Assembly: GCF_035083965.1 (NCBI RefSeq)
Contig: NC_089726.1
Coordinates: 22,304,559 to 22,368,558, forward strand
From: Branchiostoma lanceolatum
Lineage: Eukaryota; Chordata; Leptocardii; Amphioxiformes; Branchiostomatidae
Reading direction: 5' to 3'
DNA length: 64,000 bases
In this document: piece by piece, positions 12,693 to 23,529 of the stretch
Layout of the letters: every line of letters starts with the position of its first letter
How positions within the stretch are numbered: position 1 is the first letter of the stretch
Translations under genes and position numbers: made by a program
Notes under the pieces: model-generated
What the model was told of the DNA's origin: nothing
The model's database searches: none
Seen by the model: only the letters and a program-made list of their open reading frames with translations

Positions 12693-12731
12693 CGTGTGTG
12701 TGTGTGTGTGCGCGCGCACGCGTGCGTGCGT

Positions 12732-12806
<75 letters not shown>
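12631..12806. repeat. (TG)n microsatellite, about 175 bp
   Basis: An almost pure TG tract with a short CG-containing interruption (tgcgcgcgcacgcgtgcgtg), which could favour left-handed DNA. Cys/Val and His/Thr frames here are artefacts. Confidence 0.95.
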
Positions 12807-12807
<1 letters not shown>

Positions 12808-13064
12808 AGGGAAGACGAAGATCAAATTAGATTTTCGGCCCCCTGGCATGTTACCTTGGTACTGCCGCAGAAATTCCGTTTTTTTTCTATCTGTTGGCCT
12901 GGCGCTATCGTCTTAATTTTGGTAGCAGATAACTTGTGATGCAAGGAAAAAGTGGTGTAGGTTTGAGCCCCCTAGCAGCTTGCTCTGGAACTGCATTGGC
13001 GTTGTCAAAATGGTTTTCAAGGAGGATTACTGAACAACGGAACGACCGATTTTCATTATATTCA

Positions 13065-13091
13065 GTCATCATCATCATCATCATCGTCATC
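13065..13091. repeat. (CAT)n microsatellite
   Basis: About nine CAT/CGT units immediately beside the LINE fragment. This may be the 3' tail repeat of that element, because the LINE coding frame runs away from it on the - strand and ends there. Confidence 0.75.
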
Positions 13092-13587
13092 GGTCGACTG
13101 CGGCGCAGACGACTGTGAGCTTCGCCCAGTCCCTCTTGTTGTTGGCCATGTCGGCAATCTGTTTTGGTGTAAGTTGTTTGTTGTGGTCCCCCAGGAGCTG
13201 CTGGATGTAGTTGAAGTAGGAGGTGGGTTGACGACCGCGTCTGCGTTTGCCATGCGATGGAGCATACAGAGCATATATCCTGGCAGGTTCATCGTCAGGC
13301 ATACGTAGTATATGACCGAGAAAACTTAACTGCCTCCGTCTCACATGTTCTATCAGAGGACTTGTTTTGGTCATTACATAAATGCTGTTGTTAGCTACCC
13401 GGTCAATTCTTTTGATGCTCAGCATAACTCGGTAGCATGAGGTAGCGAAGGCGTTGATTCTGTCCTCCATGACCTTGGTGATTACCCATGTCTCACACCC
13501 ATAGGTAAGCACTGTTACACATGTAGCCTGAAAAAGTTTCACCTTGGTGGAGATTGGAATGTAATCACTCTTCCAAAGGTGTTCCAA
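13087..13587 (-). mobile_element. Non-LTR retrotransposon (LINE) reverse-transcriptase C-terminal fragment
   Basis: This frame reads as the tail of a LINE ORF2 protein: an 'LFQATCVTVLTYGCETW' block (the YGCETW motif that follows the RT domain), then 'NAFATSCYRVML', then 'RRRQLSFLGHILRMPDD', and a basic 'HGKRRRGRQP' segment, ending at a stop beside a CAT repeat. Catalytic RT motifs and ORF1 are absent, so this is a 5'-truncated dead copy, the usual outcome of target-primed reverse transcription. The order of motifs fits CR1/Jockey/RTE-type elements; I cannot assign the clade. Confidence 0.85.
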
Positions 13588-13611
13588 TATTCAGTATGTA
13601 GGTAAAAAGAC

Positions 13612-14470
13612 ACCAACTAGAGTTCCAGGACCTCATAACTTCGCCAAATGATGTTAATATTTTTGAGTGACATATCATAAATGTTTCTTACTTATATCGC
13701 GAATAAGGTCCTCCTTTGCATGAATCATATCAGATGATCATCTTTTGTAACAACATAGCACAAGTTGTTTAAAGTATGAACGTATTATCTTGGCATTTAT
13801 AGGCTATTATAGCATTTCCTCATGAATTGTATAAATGACGCCTTCATTTCCATGATTTATATCTAATGATTGACTTAACTTTTCAATACTGCAAGAATCA
13901 AATCCCCATCATTCACCGAACGGAAGTATAGTATATCATCATGAATCATGCGAAAGAGGTATTCATTTGCATCATTAATATCTGTTGATATTCATCTTTT
14001 TCTCAGTTACATATTTCACGTGCTTGAGAGTCCTATAACGAAACGCAACTGATTCATATACTTTTCTAATTAGTGATGCAAATTCGCTACTGCATGTATC
14101 AGTATGCGATCATGTAAATCAATGCTTATCAACATACCAAAAATCATCACGATCCGTCAACTCCTTCTTGAGTTATTCCCTTTCAAAGTGTGAACCAAAA
14201 TCGTCTCCTCGGCAATCTAGAAATCATAACCAAAGTATGTTCAGAACACGAGATATTAAGACCGGAACTTCTGCTGCAGTACCATAGAAAGTCGCTTGGG
14301 GCCCGAAATCTAATCATTTCAAGGTCTCACCAAGACCTACTTACTTGCTTGCTAAATATGAAAATAATCAATCAAGCCATTCTTGAGTTATCGTGTACAC
14401 AGACAGACAGACACACACACAAACGCTGTGCAAAACATAACCTTCTCGGCCAGGGTGATTACCAATGAAA
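13612..14470 (-). mobile_element. Helitron-like dispersed repeat, copy 1
   Basis: Read on the - strand, it starts with 'gccgagaaggttatgttttg' and CA/TG repeats, passes through the family motifs (tatgcaaat, 'cataattaatga', 'ctcaaacatgtgac'-like, 'gtaactgag') and ends 'gaggtcctggaactCTAG' followed by T. It has no coding capacity. Other copies are at 16390, 19740, 32062, 44700 and 47850. Confidence 0.55.
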
Positions 14471-14499
14471 CAGACCACACTCTTAGTCTGAGTTGGAGG

Positions 14500-15030
14500 T
14501 GATTCGGTGCTGGTTGAGGGTTGGAGGAAATAGGCACGGTTCAGGGAGGGAATGTTCAGGGTGTAGTTTGGGCCGAAATTCGGGGGATCCAGGGAGGGTG
14601 CAGAGAGAATTTGGTACTGTTTCAGGGGGAGGTGGGGTCAGTACTGGTTCAGGTGGGATCAGTGCTGGTTCAGGGAAAGGGGAGATTTAGGGAGGATCCA
14701 GTGCTGCTTCAGGGAGAGGGGAGGATCCAGTGCTGCTTCATGGAGAGGGGAGGATTTAGGGAGGATCCAGTGCTGCTTCAGGGAGAAGGGAGGATCCAGT
14801 GCTGCCTCATGGAGAGGGGAGGATTTAGGGAGGATCCAGTGCTGCTTCAGGGAGAAGGGAGGATCCAGTGCTGCTTCAGGGAGAGGGGAGGATCTAGTGC
14901 TGCTTCTGGAGGGAGGGTCCAGTGCTGCTTCATGGAGAGGAGAGGATTTAGGGAGGATTCAGTGTTGGTTCAGGGAAAGGGGAGATTTAGGGAGGATTGA
15001 GTGTTGGTCCAGGGAGGGGGAAATTTGCTC
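14500..15030. repeat. G-rich minisatellite, about 33-bp unit
   Basis: Repeats of 'gggaggatccagtgctgctt' plus 'cagggagagg' are tandemly arrayed with insertions. The 159-residue open frame across it is simply the repeat translated. The G-rich strand has many GGG runs. Confidence 0.85.
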
Positions 15031-15034
15031 CTCT

Positions 15035-16265
15035 TTCTAGTTGAAGGTCTTTTTGTCTGTCCGAACAACCCATTGGTGTTCCCAAACTTGCCGGTTCACG
15101 ACATAACGGCATCGGTGTCACTCAAAGCTAATACATGTATTTACACACTTCATTCTTGCCGTTGAATCATGTGAAATCTTCGATCAGGTGCAGTCTACAG
15201 CTTGAAGAGGTCATGGCACTTAGGCCTGCACATGCTGTACACGCAGTACTGCAGTTAACGTTAGAAAACCTGTTGATCCACATGCCGAGGTTCGGCAGCA
15301 TATCTGCTGTAAAAGGTTATCTCCGCCAGAGTCTGGGGGTCAGAACAATTATGGAGTAATCACCTTTCAACATTTTTTTGGTGCATCATTTTCTGGGTCC
15401 TCCATTAAAAAAATGTTTCTTGTTTTCTGAGACGAAACCCTCAACAGATCTATAAAGGGGCGCGTGTCAAAATTAATAAAAAAATGCACAGAAAACGGCT
15501 AGCAGTGGCCACGATCGTTAACACTTCCCTCCCTGGTGGCCACTACTAGCCCCCATCGACACCTTTGCTCGGAGAAGAAAAGTTGCCCTATAGGTCCTAT
15601 AGGATAATAGTCTGCGATTTTGCCAGGCTTGACCGAAGGCTTTTTATAAACCGTTTCGGAGTTAAGAAAACAAATTCGACTCCACCTTTTAATACTTTGC
15701 CTTTTATATGAGAGTACCTAACTCCACAAGAAGATTTAGAAGAATGATTTGCTTGTTTATAGAGAGGTCTAAAAACCCCATAGTGACTCACTCGTCTATC
15801 CACAACAAGACGGCGAAATATTTCAGGACCACACCTACATGTCACTTGTCTGAATACCCCTGTCCACACCACGCCAGTCATTCTGACACTGAAGGTAAGA
15901 AAGCACAAAATAGTCATATATCCGCTTGTTCTACAACCCAGTGCGGGGGTTTTAGCTCTGAAACTTAAGTGCTTGTGGGTTGTTACTGTCGTGATTCATT
16001 TTGATCTAAACGTGACTGTCTAAAGCTGACTGCTTTATTCCACTGGCAAACAGTCGACGAGCTACAGCCGTTTATGCTCATCGCCATTCGCCCTATTTTA
16101 AAATGGACATAAGTATGTTTGGCTTGAAAGTCAACCCTACCGCGGCTCGATGGTCTTGGAACATCGATCGATCTTTAGAAATCGCTCGAAGATCGAGAGA
16201 AAGTTCATTGAGAACTTGCAGGCTCGTCGGCTGTGCTGTGTGACATTGGTATTAATGGGCGTGTC
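15035..16265. other. Intergenic, nothing recognised
   Basis: No exon, RNA gene or clear repeat found. Open frames of 74-106 codons at 15135-15968 show no recognisable motifs and are probably chance. Confidence 0.4.
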
Positions 16266-16268
16266 ATG

Positions 16269-16277
16269 TATAAAAGG
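16269..16277 (+). promoter_or_regulatory. TATA-box-like site
   Basis: The sequence TATAAAAGG lies 1 kb upstream of the start codon of EF-hand gene B. A 5'UTR exon and intron could fill the gap, but no transcript evidence is available. Tentative. Confidence 0.25.
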
Positions 16278-16389
16278 TCGTTGAATTCATTCTCCCCTCG
16301 TAGAGAACCGTCAACGCACATATTCATATATCACTTATGATCCCATTAGAAGTTCCCAAGACCAGGGGCTTTGGTGGTTCCTTTAAGTT

Positions 16390-17066
16390 TACTGAAACAA
16401 CAAGAGTTCGGAGACCTCATATCTCCATGAAATATTCTGATTATGCGAATGACTTCCACTCTTACATAATTTATGCCTGGCCATTTGACTAAATTTTCCA
16501 CTCTTACATAATTTATGCCTGGCCATTTGACTAAATTTCACAGGTCACAATGTTGACAGTCCAATCATTTACCACTTAAAGAATTATGGCTCTTTTGCAT
16601 TAATCATACAAATTAGGAATTTATTGGCATAATTGGTATCTGTTGATGCTCTATCATAGGACTCTCAAACACGTGACATATGTAACTGAGAAAGATAAGA
16701 ATATTGTGAGTGAATGCCGAATTTGCATGATTAATGGCAAAATACTATGATTCCATAATGACGGTGACGTCATTCATGCAGCATTTGGAAGTGAAGTAAA
16801 TGTGGGCATCATCAGACACAAATCATGCAAATAAGGGCCTCATTTATATAATTTAAGAGGAAATGCTACAATAGCCTTCTTTGTTAATATACGACATTCA
16901 CACTTCGAACAACTTGTTTTATTTGGGTAGAGAAGATGATCAACAGACAAAATTCATGCAAATGAGGTCCTTACATGTATGATAAATGGGAAATATTTAT
17001 GATTTATCACTCGAAAAGACTAGCATAAGTCGGCTAAGGTATGAGGTCATGGACCTCTAGTTCATT
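16390..17066 (+). mobile_element. Helitron-like dispersed repeat, copy 2
   Basis: AT-rich family with 'tttatgcctggcc', 'ctctcaaacacgtgacatat', 'gtaactgagaaag' and 'atgcaaatgaggtcc'. It ends 'GAGGTCATGGACCTCTAG' followed by T, where GAGGTC/GACCTC can form a hairpin. The left edge (caagagttcggagacctcat) resembles the inverted right end, so this copy may be two joined pieces. Confidence 0.55.
16454..16537. repeat. 42-bp tandem duplication
   Basis: A unit starting 'ttccactcttacataattta' occurs twice in a row with no visible differences, inside the dispersed repeat. It is recent slippage or duplication. Confidence 0.85.
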
Positions 17067-17284
17067 GTAGATGTAGTAAGATACCACAGACTTATATCAC
17101 TGTAATTGTACTTAGAACTGATTTATCACCATGTTGTACTCAGCTGGTTAGAGCATAAACATGCTATACAGGTAAATGTCTTTCATCCATTCATTCATTC
17201 TAAAAGCTATGAGTCTCTGTATTCAGTTTAATGAACATGCATCCATACCTCCCTTGTGTGATAGAGTCAACTTGCTGAGACAAT

Positions 17285-20200
17285 ATGGAGTTCGTCAAAA
17301 AATTCTTCAGGAAGAAAATGGACAAGGACAGGGTCAGGAAAAATGTGGAAGAGCTTCTAGACGACGAAGTATAATTCAACTTATCTTTTTATCTATCTAG
17401 ATATCCTTATTTATTTAATGTATCAGACACATGACCCATATCATGAAACACAAATACAGAACACATAAAGATACATTACATAATAATAGAAAATTAAGTG
17501 TTTAGTTCTTAAGAACAAACATTCAACACATTACAACAAACTGGGGGGAAATGATACATGTATTTAATTAAGATTTCTTCTTTTGTCCTCTGTATTGACA
17601 CTATGCTAACAATTCGTTTTACATTGTCTACAATTTGTTGAAATTTTGATCAAATGTAATAACTGTTATCCTTGGTTGATATTGTTTTTTGCCATATTTA
17701 TTTACCACTGATCAGTCACTATTGGTTCCTTTTGTTACTTATGTTCTGATAGTTTTGTTGATATGGACTTTTCATGTTTCATTTGTCAACATAAGTACTG
17801 TTTGATTTCAATGTACTGTAATCTTTGGTTGACATTGATTTTCTTATAATTATTTGCCAATGATACTGTTATCTTTATTCTTATTTTTATGTTTATAACT
17901 TATATCTACACAGTAGCTCTTTTCTGTTTCCACCTTTACTTATTGTTTTGGATCCGTGGTTTATGTTATTCCTGTACTTTGTTTTCTCTTGTTTTCTATT
18001 ATGTGTTGTTTCTTTTTGTGAAATGCACTTTTAAAAAATTTTTTTTTTTAAAAGAAAGTAAGAAAAGATACATTACAACACGCCAGCAAATCTCCTACCT
18101 ATGATATAACATTACAGTAACGGTCATTTTGTGTGGAGTAAATGTAAGCAAGCAATGCTTTTCTCGGGGGAATTTCTGAATGTTTCAAGCCACTCTTTTT
18201 CACTATTCTTGTCTCCTCTAGCCTGGTAACCATACCATTGTGAGCTCGTCGCTATTTCTACGATGCTAGGAGTGTTGCACATTTCCTTCGCGCTTTACAG
18301 GTCGGCAATGATGAGAAAGCCGGCTGGAAAGATTATAAGGCTGTCAGAAAAAAGACCATGATGATTGCATAGTTGGACGTCAGTGAAACACCCCTAACCT
18401 GGCCCATTAAGAATGGTTACCACGCTAGTGGTTACCAGGCTACTCAAGGTGCAGGGTGTAGTGTGGTGTGGGACAGCCTGAGCAATAGTAGGCTCTACTT
18501 CTTGTGTTCTGCTAACAACAGTCCCCGATTGCCAAGCAAAAACTGATGATCATCTCCTCTTGCCCAGGAAGCCTGTCAGGCTGCTGCTGCTAAAGCTTTC
18601 CAAAAGCACGACAAGACGGGGAAAGGGAGTGGTTTCCTTGATAACAAGGAGGCTGACAGGGCAATCAACACCCTGGTAGGAGCTAAGGAGAATGAGAAGG
18701 GCATCCCCAAACATGTCATCAAGGACATTCTGCAGCAGGTGGAGCAGGACGGTAAGTTGAAACTGTATCATCGATCTTGGTGATCATTAATGATGGCCAA
18801 GGCAGGGTTATTCCTGAGTTGGTCGTCCCCGTCAGATTTACATGAAACAAGCTGCAAGGGATGCCAGGATATAAGCCGTGGACTTAACAAATCATCATGT
18901 AAGACAGGTACTCTTGTAGAGAGAGTGGACTTCAGGCAACCCATCCGAATGATATATGATGGAGCGGAAAAGATGAGCTTGAATTTCCAAGCAACCCTAC
19001 AAAATAAAATGTAGCAGTTACTGATAACATTACAAAGATGGTGGTATGCATGAAACAAGAATCTAAAAACATTGCTGATCCAACAGAGACTCCAGTGTCA
19101 TTTACATATTAATGACCCAACCAGTACCAGAGTAGTGTATAAAGGAAATGTTGCCATGTTACTATTCTACTACTTTTTCAATCATCATCATTATATCTTG
19201 TCGCTATATCTTGACATTACCTGTTCAATGATACAGCTTCAGTGTCATTATCCAGAAGGCATTGATAACATAGTTTTTTGATGTGACAGTCTTAGCGTAC
19301 CAAGTGAAATTATAGGAGGTGATGTTGCATTTATCCATTTTAGAGCACTTCAGAACTAATCATTTACAGTGAGCTACTTGTAAACTCGGACTGCTCATGT
19401 TGCTTTGTGTTTCTGTCCACAGCAAGTGGTATTTCCGAGGAACAGTTTATCGGAGCATCATGGAACATTCTTAACAAGTACCACCAGGTAGGTCCTGCGG
19501 TTGTCAGTCACTGACTGTAAAACATGTACATCTAGAAATTAATGTCTGTTGACTTAAATGCTCATCACAACTTCAGTCTAAACATACTGGGATTTGGTTG
19601 GCCTTTCTAAGAAGTTACTCATGGTTAAAACACAATGTTTATCAAGAAAAACGTTGTGAACATTGGTAGAGATATTGTTACTTTGAATGTCTTGTCATAT
19701 ATGTATATAGCAACTAGATAGCATACCTTTGCCAGTCAATTTTGTCTCATCGCAATGTAAATGATATGCAAAGAAGTCTCTCATCAGCATAATTTATACA
19801 TATTCATTATCTCCTCTCTCCAAATCATAGATGTTGCAATCATCTTTAGGAAGCTACAGTAGTATCTCCTTATTGATTATGCAAATGATGACAAAATACT
19901 ATAATCTATGTCTGATGATTTTCACCTTTATCTACCTTTTCACATGTCATTTGTATTAATATGCCATCATTAAACACTTAAAGGTATATTGCAGTTTTCT
20001 CATTATTTACGCAAATAAGGTCATGATTTACATTATTTATATCCATTGATGTTCCTCTTTAAGAAAGTTACAAATGTACTGAGTATGAAGTTCCTTTCAT
20101 TAGGCACAATCGAAAAATAAACTTTCCTCATTCATCATGCAAATCAAATCCTACTTTGCATAATCACGTTACATGTTATTATGTTGGTCTTCATCAAAGC

Positions 20201-20506
20201 TACATACCGTAAAAACAATCATTACTTCCTTCTTGACTTATCCTGAAGTCTGCAGCTGAAACGCCCCCTGCTATTCCAAAAAGAGCTGCTAGAGGGTCCA
20301 AACTTCTGTGTCACTTCTTCCTGACCTCAAGAGCTGTCTACCAAAATCGTGACCATAGCTTGTCCAGAACATGAGATATCAAAGCTGGCAGTTACGCTGC
20401 AGTAACATAGAAAGCTGCTAGGGGCCCCAAAAAGTAATATTTTCGAGGTTTCACTAAGATCTACCCACATACCCAATGTCCTTCCAGGTATTCATGAGTT
20501 ATTAAG

Positions 20507-20554
<48 letters not shown>

Positions 20555-20837
20555 CACGCACACGCACACACTCAAATGCTAACGAAAATATAACCTTCTT
20601 GCCAGAGGTATCAATTAACAACCCTTTAATATTGAATGCTTGGATACTAAATTGTATCATTCAATGGCTCCAGATCATGCATGAGTTTAAGTGGGTTATC
20701 ATTGTTATTGGGTATTGTTGTTCACACTATCCCATCTCACTGTCCTGTAGAAAGAGCTGGCTAAGGCAGAAGGCAAGGCTGACTCCAGCAGCTCGTCCTC
20801 ATCCTCATCCTCATCCTCATCCTCTGATGAAGAGTAA
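17285..20837 (+). CDS. Divergent EF-hand protein with Ser-rich tail (gene B)
   Basis: Four coding exons: 17285-17368, 18568-18751, 19423-19487 and 20751-20837 (stop TAA), giving 139 aa; all junctions are GT-AG and in frame. It is a paralogue of gene A: 'KAFSELD...GSGFLEKAE' in A aligns with 'KAFQKHD...GSGFLDNKE' in B, 'ALNTL' with 'AINTL', and exon phases agree, except that B lacks A's second intron. The first loop (DKTGKGSGFLDNKE) is two residues longer than a canonical EF-hand loop; the second (EQDASGISEEQF) has Glu at position 1 and is one residue short, so strong calcium binding is doubtful. The C-terminus is a run of 14 Ser then DEE, encoded by a TCATCC microsatellite and offering casein-kinase-2-like sites. 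The exon 1 donor (gtataa) is weak. Confidence 0.8.
18219..18442. mobile_element. MITE with TAGCCTGGTAACCA inverted ends
   Basis: The first 14 bases, TAGCCTGGTAACCA, are an exact inverted copy of the last 14. A second internal copy (ggttaccacgctag) lies near the right end. It is 224 bp and sits in intron 1 of EF-hand gene B. Confidence 0.75.
19740..20605 (-). mobile_element. Helitron-like dispersed repeat, copy 3, with (CA)n
   Basis: On the - strand it begins 'tggcaagaaggttatatttt', followed by the TG tract that is seen on the + strand as (CA)n at 20506-20576, then the AT-rich family body. It lies in intron 3 of EF-hand gene B. The far end is not sharply defined. Confidence 0.5.
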
Positions 20838-21420
20838 ACACAGCAAGGTGAGGTCTAATCCCTTCTACAGGACAGTTTCAATACCTTCTTCTAAAACTTG
20901 CAGTCATCTGATAATATTAAATCAAAATTCTTTCTAGAACAAGATGTTTGTACTTCAGTCATTGTCATTTTGTTCTGTGTAGGTGAATAGGTAAAATAGC
21001 TTTACTTGAAACAAAAGAAGACATGATCTTTATCAAAGGTGAAGGTCACACAGTAAGAGAAATGCTTTATAAACATCTGATCTGGTTTACTTCTACATTA
21101 ATCGATGGCAGGTTATGGCATTTGAGAAAATTCAAGTGCCTTTTGTTACTGGTTACAATTTATATCTAAACGATCCTCAAAATAAGCAGAACACAGTCTA
21201 TTACCATATTTCTGCAATTATTTCCAGACAGGGAACTTCCTAGACCTGAAGCTGTGGGCAGACTGTAGGTGGCGTCAAGAGATAACAAATAAATATAATC
21301 ATAATAACTGGAGTGGGATCTGCAGAGGCTAAGGGCGGGGTTGGGGGGAACATACAGGTGCAATAAGTGCAGTAAACCTGTGTGATGATACTTGGTATAA
21401 ACTTTCGTGATTACTGTTAA

Positions 21421-21775
21421 AAGGCAACCAAAGCAATATTAGGGACCAAAATATGGAAATAAAAAAATGCTGAAATCGTTATTGTTGTGACATTTACTAT
21501 CACTGTCTAGCACATTTGTGTAATAACTTCATACAGTGAGCATTTTAAAACCGTACAAAAGATGCCATACGATGATCCCCTTAGTTTTTCGAGCCTACAA
21601 AAATCCCGGCGACGATTTTCAGTGAGTTCTCACATTACAATGAAGACATATTTTTGTATCATGGATGTCGCTATACATTGTGATAGTGTTGCTTGAACTA
21701 ATCATGTATAGAAATGACTAAATAAATTGACTTTCAAAATCCGATTTTCGAGCCCTAATATTGCTTAGGTTGCCT
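21421..21775. mobile_element. TTAA-flanked MITE, copy 2
   Basis: TTAA lies at 21417-21420 and 21776-21779. The ends AAGGCAACCAAAGCAATATT and AATATTGCTTAGGTTGCCT are inverted. The interior is collinear with copy 1 (8274) and copy 3 (29824). Confidence 0.85.
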
Positions 21776-22195
21776 TTAATATGGCTGCATTGTTTGTCTT
21801 TGTCGGATTGACAGATATGGGTGTAAGGGGATGTGGCTTATGCTAATTTCAATGGTGCTTAGAGATTAACACAGGTTGTTATCAAGATGATGATGATAGA
21901 ACCTTGGCTTCATGGGGTGGACATGATCTATTATCTCTAATAATTACTGTACTTGCACTATCTTTAATAGACCAGGATCATTGGTAGTTTCTTATTTAGC
22001 AGTAATTTTAGACTGCATAAAACAAGAAACATTCAGCTGAAACATGCTGACAAGTCAAACAAAACTGCTATATGCTGCTACAAATGATGGATTTGATTAT
22101 AAATGGTCTGCTATCAAAAGGTGGTCAAAGTTATTGATTCATGGTGAGTTTATAGATATATTTGTTTTAGGTAAAAAGAACCCCTCAAAACTAAA

Positions 22196-22406
22196 TACTG
22201 TAAATGCATTTAAGTTTACGTGGTTTTTATTTCGCGGTAGGGAGAAATTGGTGTGTTCGCGGTGGATTATCTCCGCGATTGAAACCATAGTAGCGCTACA
22301 GTCATAGGTGGGCAAAAAATTTCGCGGTGGTTTTAAGTTCGCGATGAAAGTTCACCGCGAAAACCGCGAACTTAAAACCACCGCGAATATTTCTGCATTT
22401 ACAGTA
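22196..22406. mobile_element. MITE with TACTGTAAATGCA ends and CGCGGT-rich interior, copy 1
   Basis: TACTGTAAATGCA at 22196-22208 is exactly inverted at the right end. The interior contains an inverted pair of 'cgcggtggttttaagttcgc' type. Diverged copies are at about 40300-40466, 57190-57420 and 61015-61125. Confidence 0.8.
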
Positions 22407-22409
22407 GTC

Positions 22410-23409
22410 TACAATAACACATCATATTTTTACATAGGTGACGCAAACATGAATTAAGTTCTAGGCAAAGTTTTGAATGCTAACAGTCACGTTAAAAACC
22501 TCGTCTGGGGTTTACGTATACAGAACGCTTTCTTGTACTAGTATTTTGTTGCTCTTTTGGGCCAAACACAGTAAGAAAAGTGATAACAATGCAGACTGCT
22601 GACCCATAAATGATGTGGGTGTAGTACCAGTCAATCTTAAAATGATCCCACCTGTTGGACCAGTTCTTCTTCTTCTTCGATACTGCTGAGCCCGCCTTTC
22701 GGCGGATTATTAGCAGCTGCGAGTTAGTAACAGGTGCAAACAAGGGGTAGATTGGGGGCTGGACAATGACATGTTAGTAATTCATCCATTCATTGGTAGT
22801 CCTTCGAAGACGAAGATGACTGTCAGTGTGTTACTCATTCACGGGGGATATGCCCTCATGTGGCTTCTCAGTAATTATATATTTACATATATACAAGGAC
22901 GGGGGGCAGCTCAATGCAGCGAAGCCCGTCCCAGCTCAGTTTTGAACTGGGAGAGGGACTCCGCCTCCGCCACACTAGGCTCAAGTTCATTCCACTCTTT
23001 GATGGTACGAGGGAAGAACGAGAGCCTGTAGTAGTTGGTCTTACACGCGATGGTTCTGCAAGTATCATTACTGTTCAGAAACAGTTTGTTGGGTCAGGGG
23101 TCAAAGTGTTCTCCAGCGTTAGTGGATAAAAAAACCAAAGCCAACAGCAAAAAAAGGAACATACAGTGGAGGCAAACATGAGGAACAACATTCGAGTCTC
23201 AAAGCCAAGATTAAGAAGACACAAAGAGTATAAGAGGCTGTGAAAGGGGTAATGGAGAACATGGTAAATTAAAGAGATAGGGGATAATCCTTAGAATTTT
23301 TTTTGCATTTTTTCTATATGCATGCATGTCCTTCAGGTAGAGAACTCAAACAGACAAAAACTGACAGATTTAGCCGACAGAGAAAAAGTAAAACGGTAGT
23401 CACTATTTT

Positions 23410-23411
<2 letters not shown>
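22410..23411. other. Intergenic; possible unclassified dispersed repeat
   Basis: No exon found. A GC-richer stretch at 22780-23130 ('ccttcgaagacgaagatgac', 'gcagctcaatgcagcgaagc') has the look of a retroelement 3' region, but I cannot classify it. Confidence 0.3.

Positions 23412-23490
<79 letters not shown>
23412..23490. repeat. (TG)n microsatellite
   Basis: About 39 uninterrupted TG dinucleotides ending in CGCGCG. Cys/Val and His/Thr frames are artefacts. Confidence 0.95.
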
Positions 23491-23497
<7 letters not shown>

Positions 23498-23529
23498 ATT
23501 TTGGTATGATTATTGTGTGTGTTTAGGTA

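Noticed and set aside
12595..12939. Cys/Val-rich and His/Thr-rich frames (also near 2800-3100, 23303-23651 and 48050-48350)
   Set aside because: They are dinucleotide TG/CA repeats read in frame.
14521..15000. 159-codon frame with repeated GGFREDPVLLQGEG-type units
   Set aside because: It is a translated G-rich minisatellite with no splice sites, start context or domain.
17138..17165. tRNA-like 'ctcagctggttagagcataa'
   Set aside because: It resembles an A box only; no B box or cloverleaf follows.
18301..18372. Exon-like segment after 'cgctttacag' (VGNDEKAGWKDYKAV then stop at 18370)
   Set aside because: It lies inside a MITE with inverted ends (18219-18442), and joining it would skip the EF-hand exons; gene B reads through without it. 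An alternative terminal exon cannot be fully excluded.
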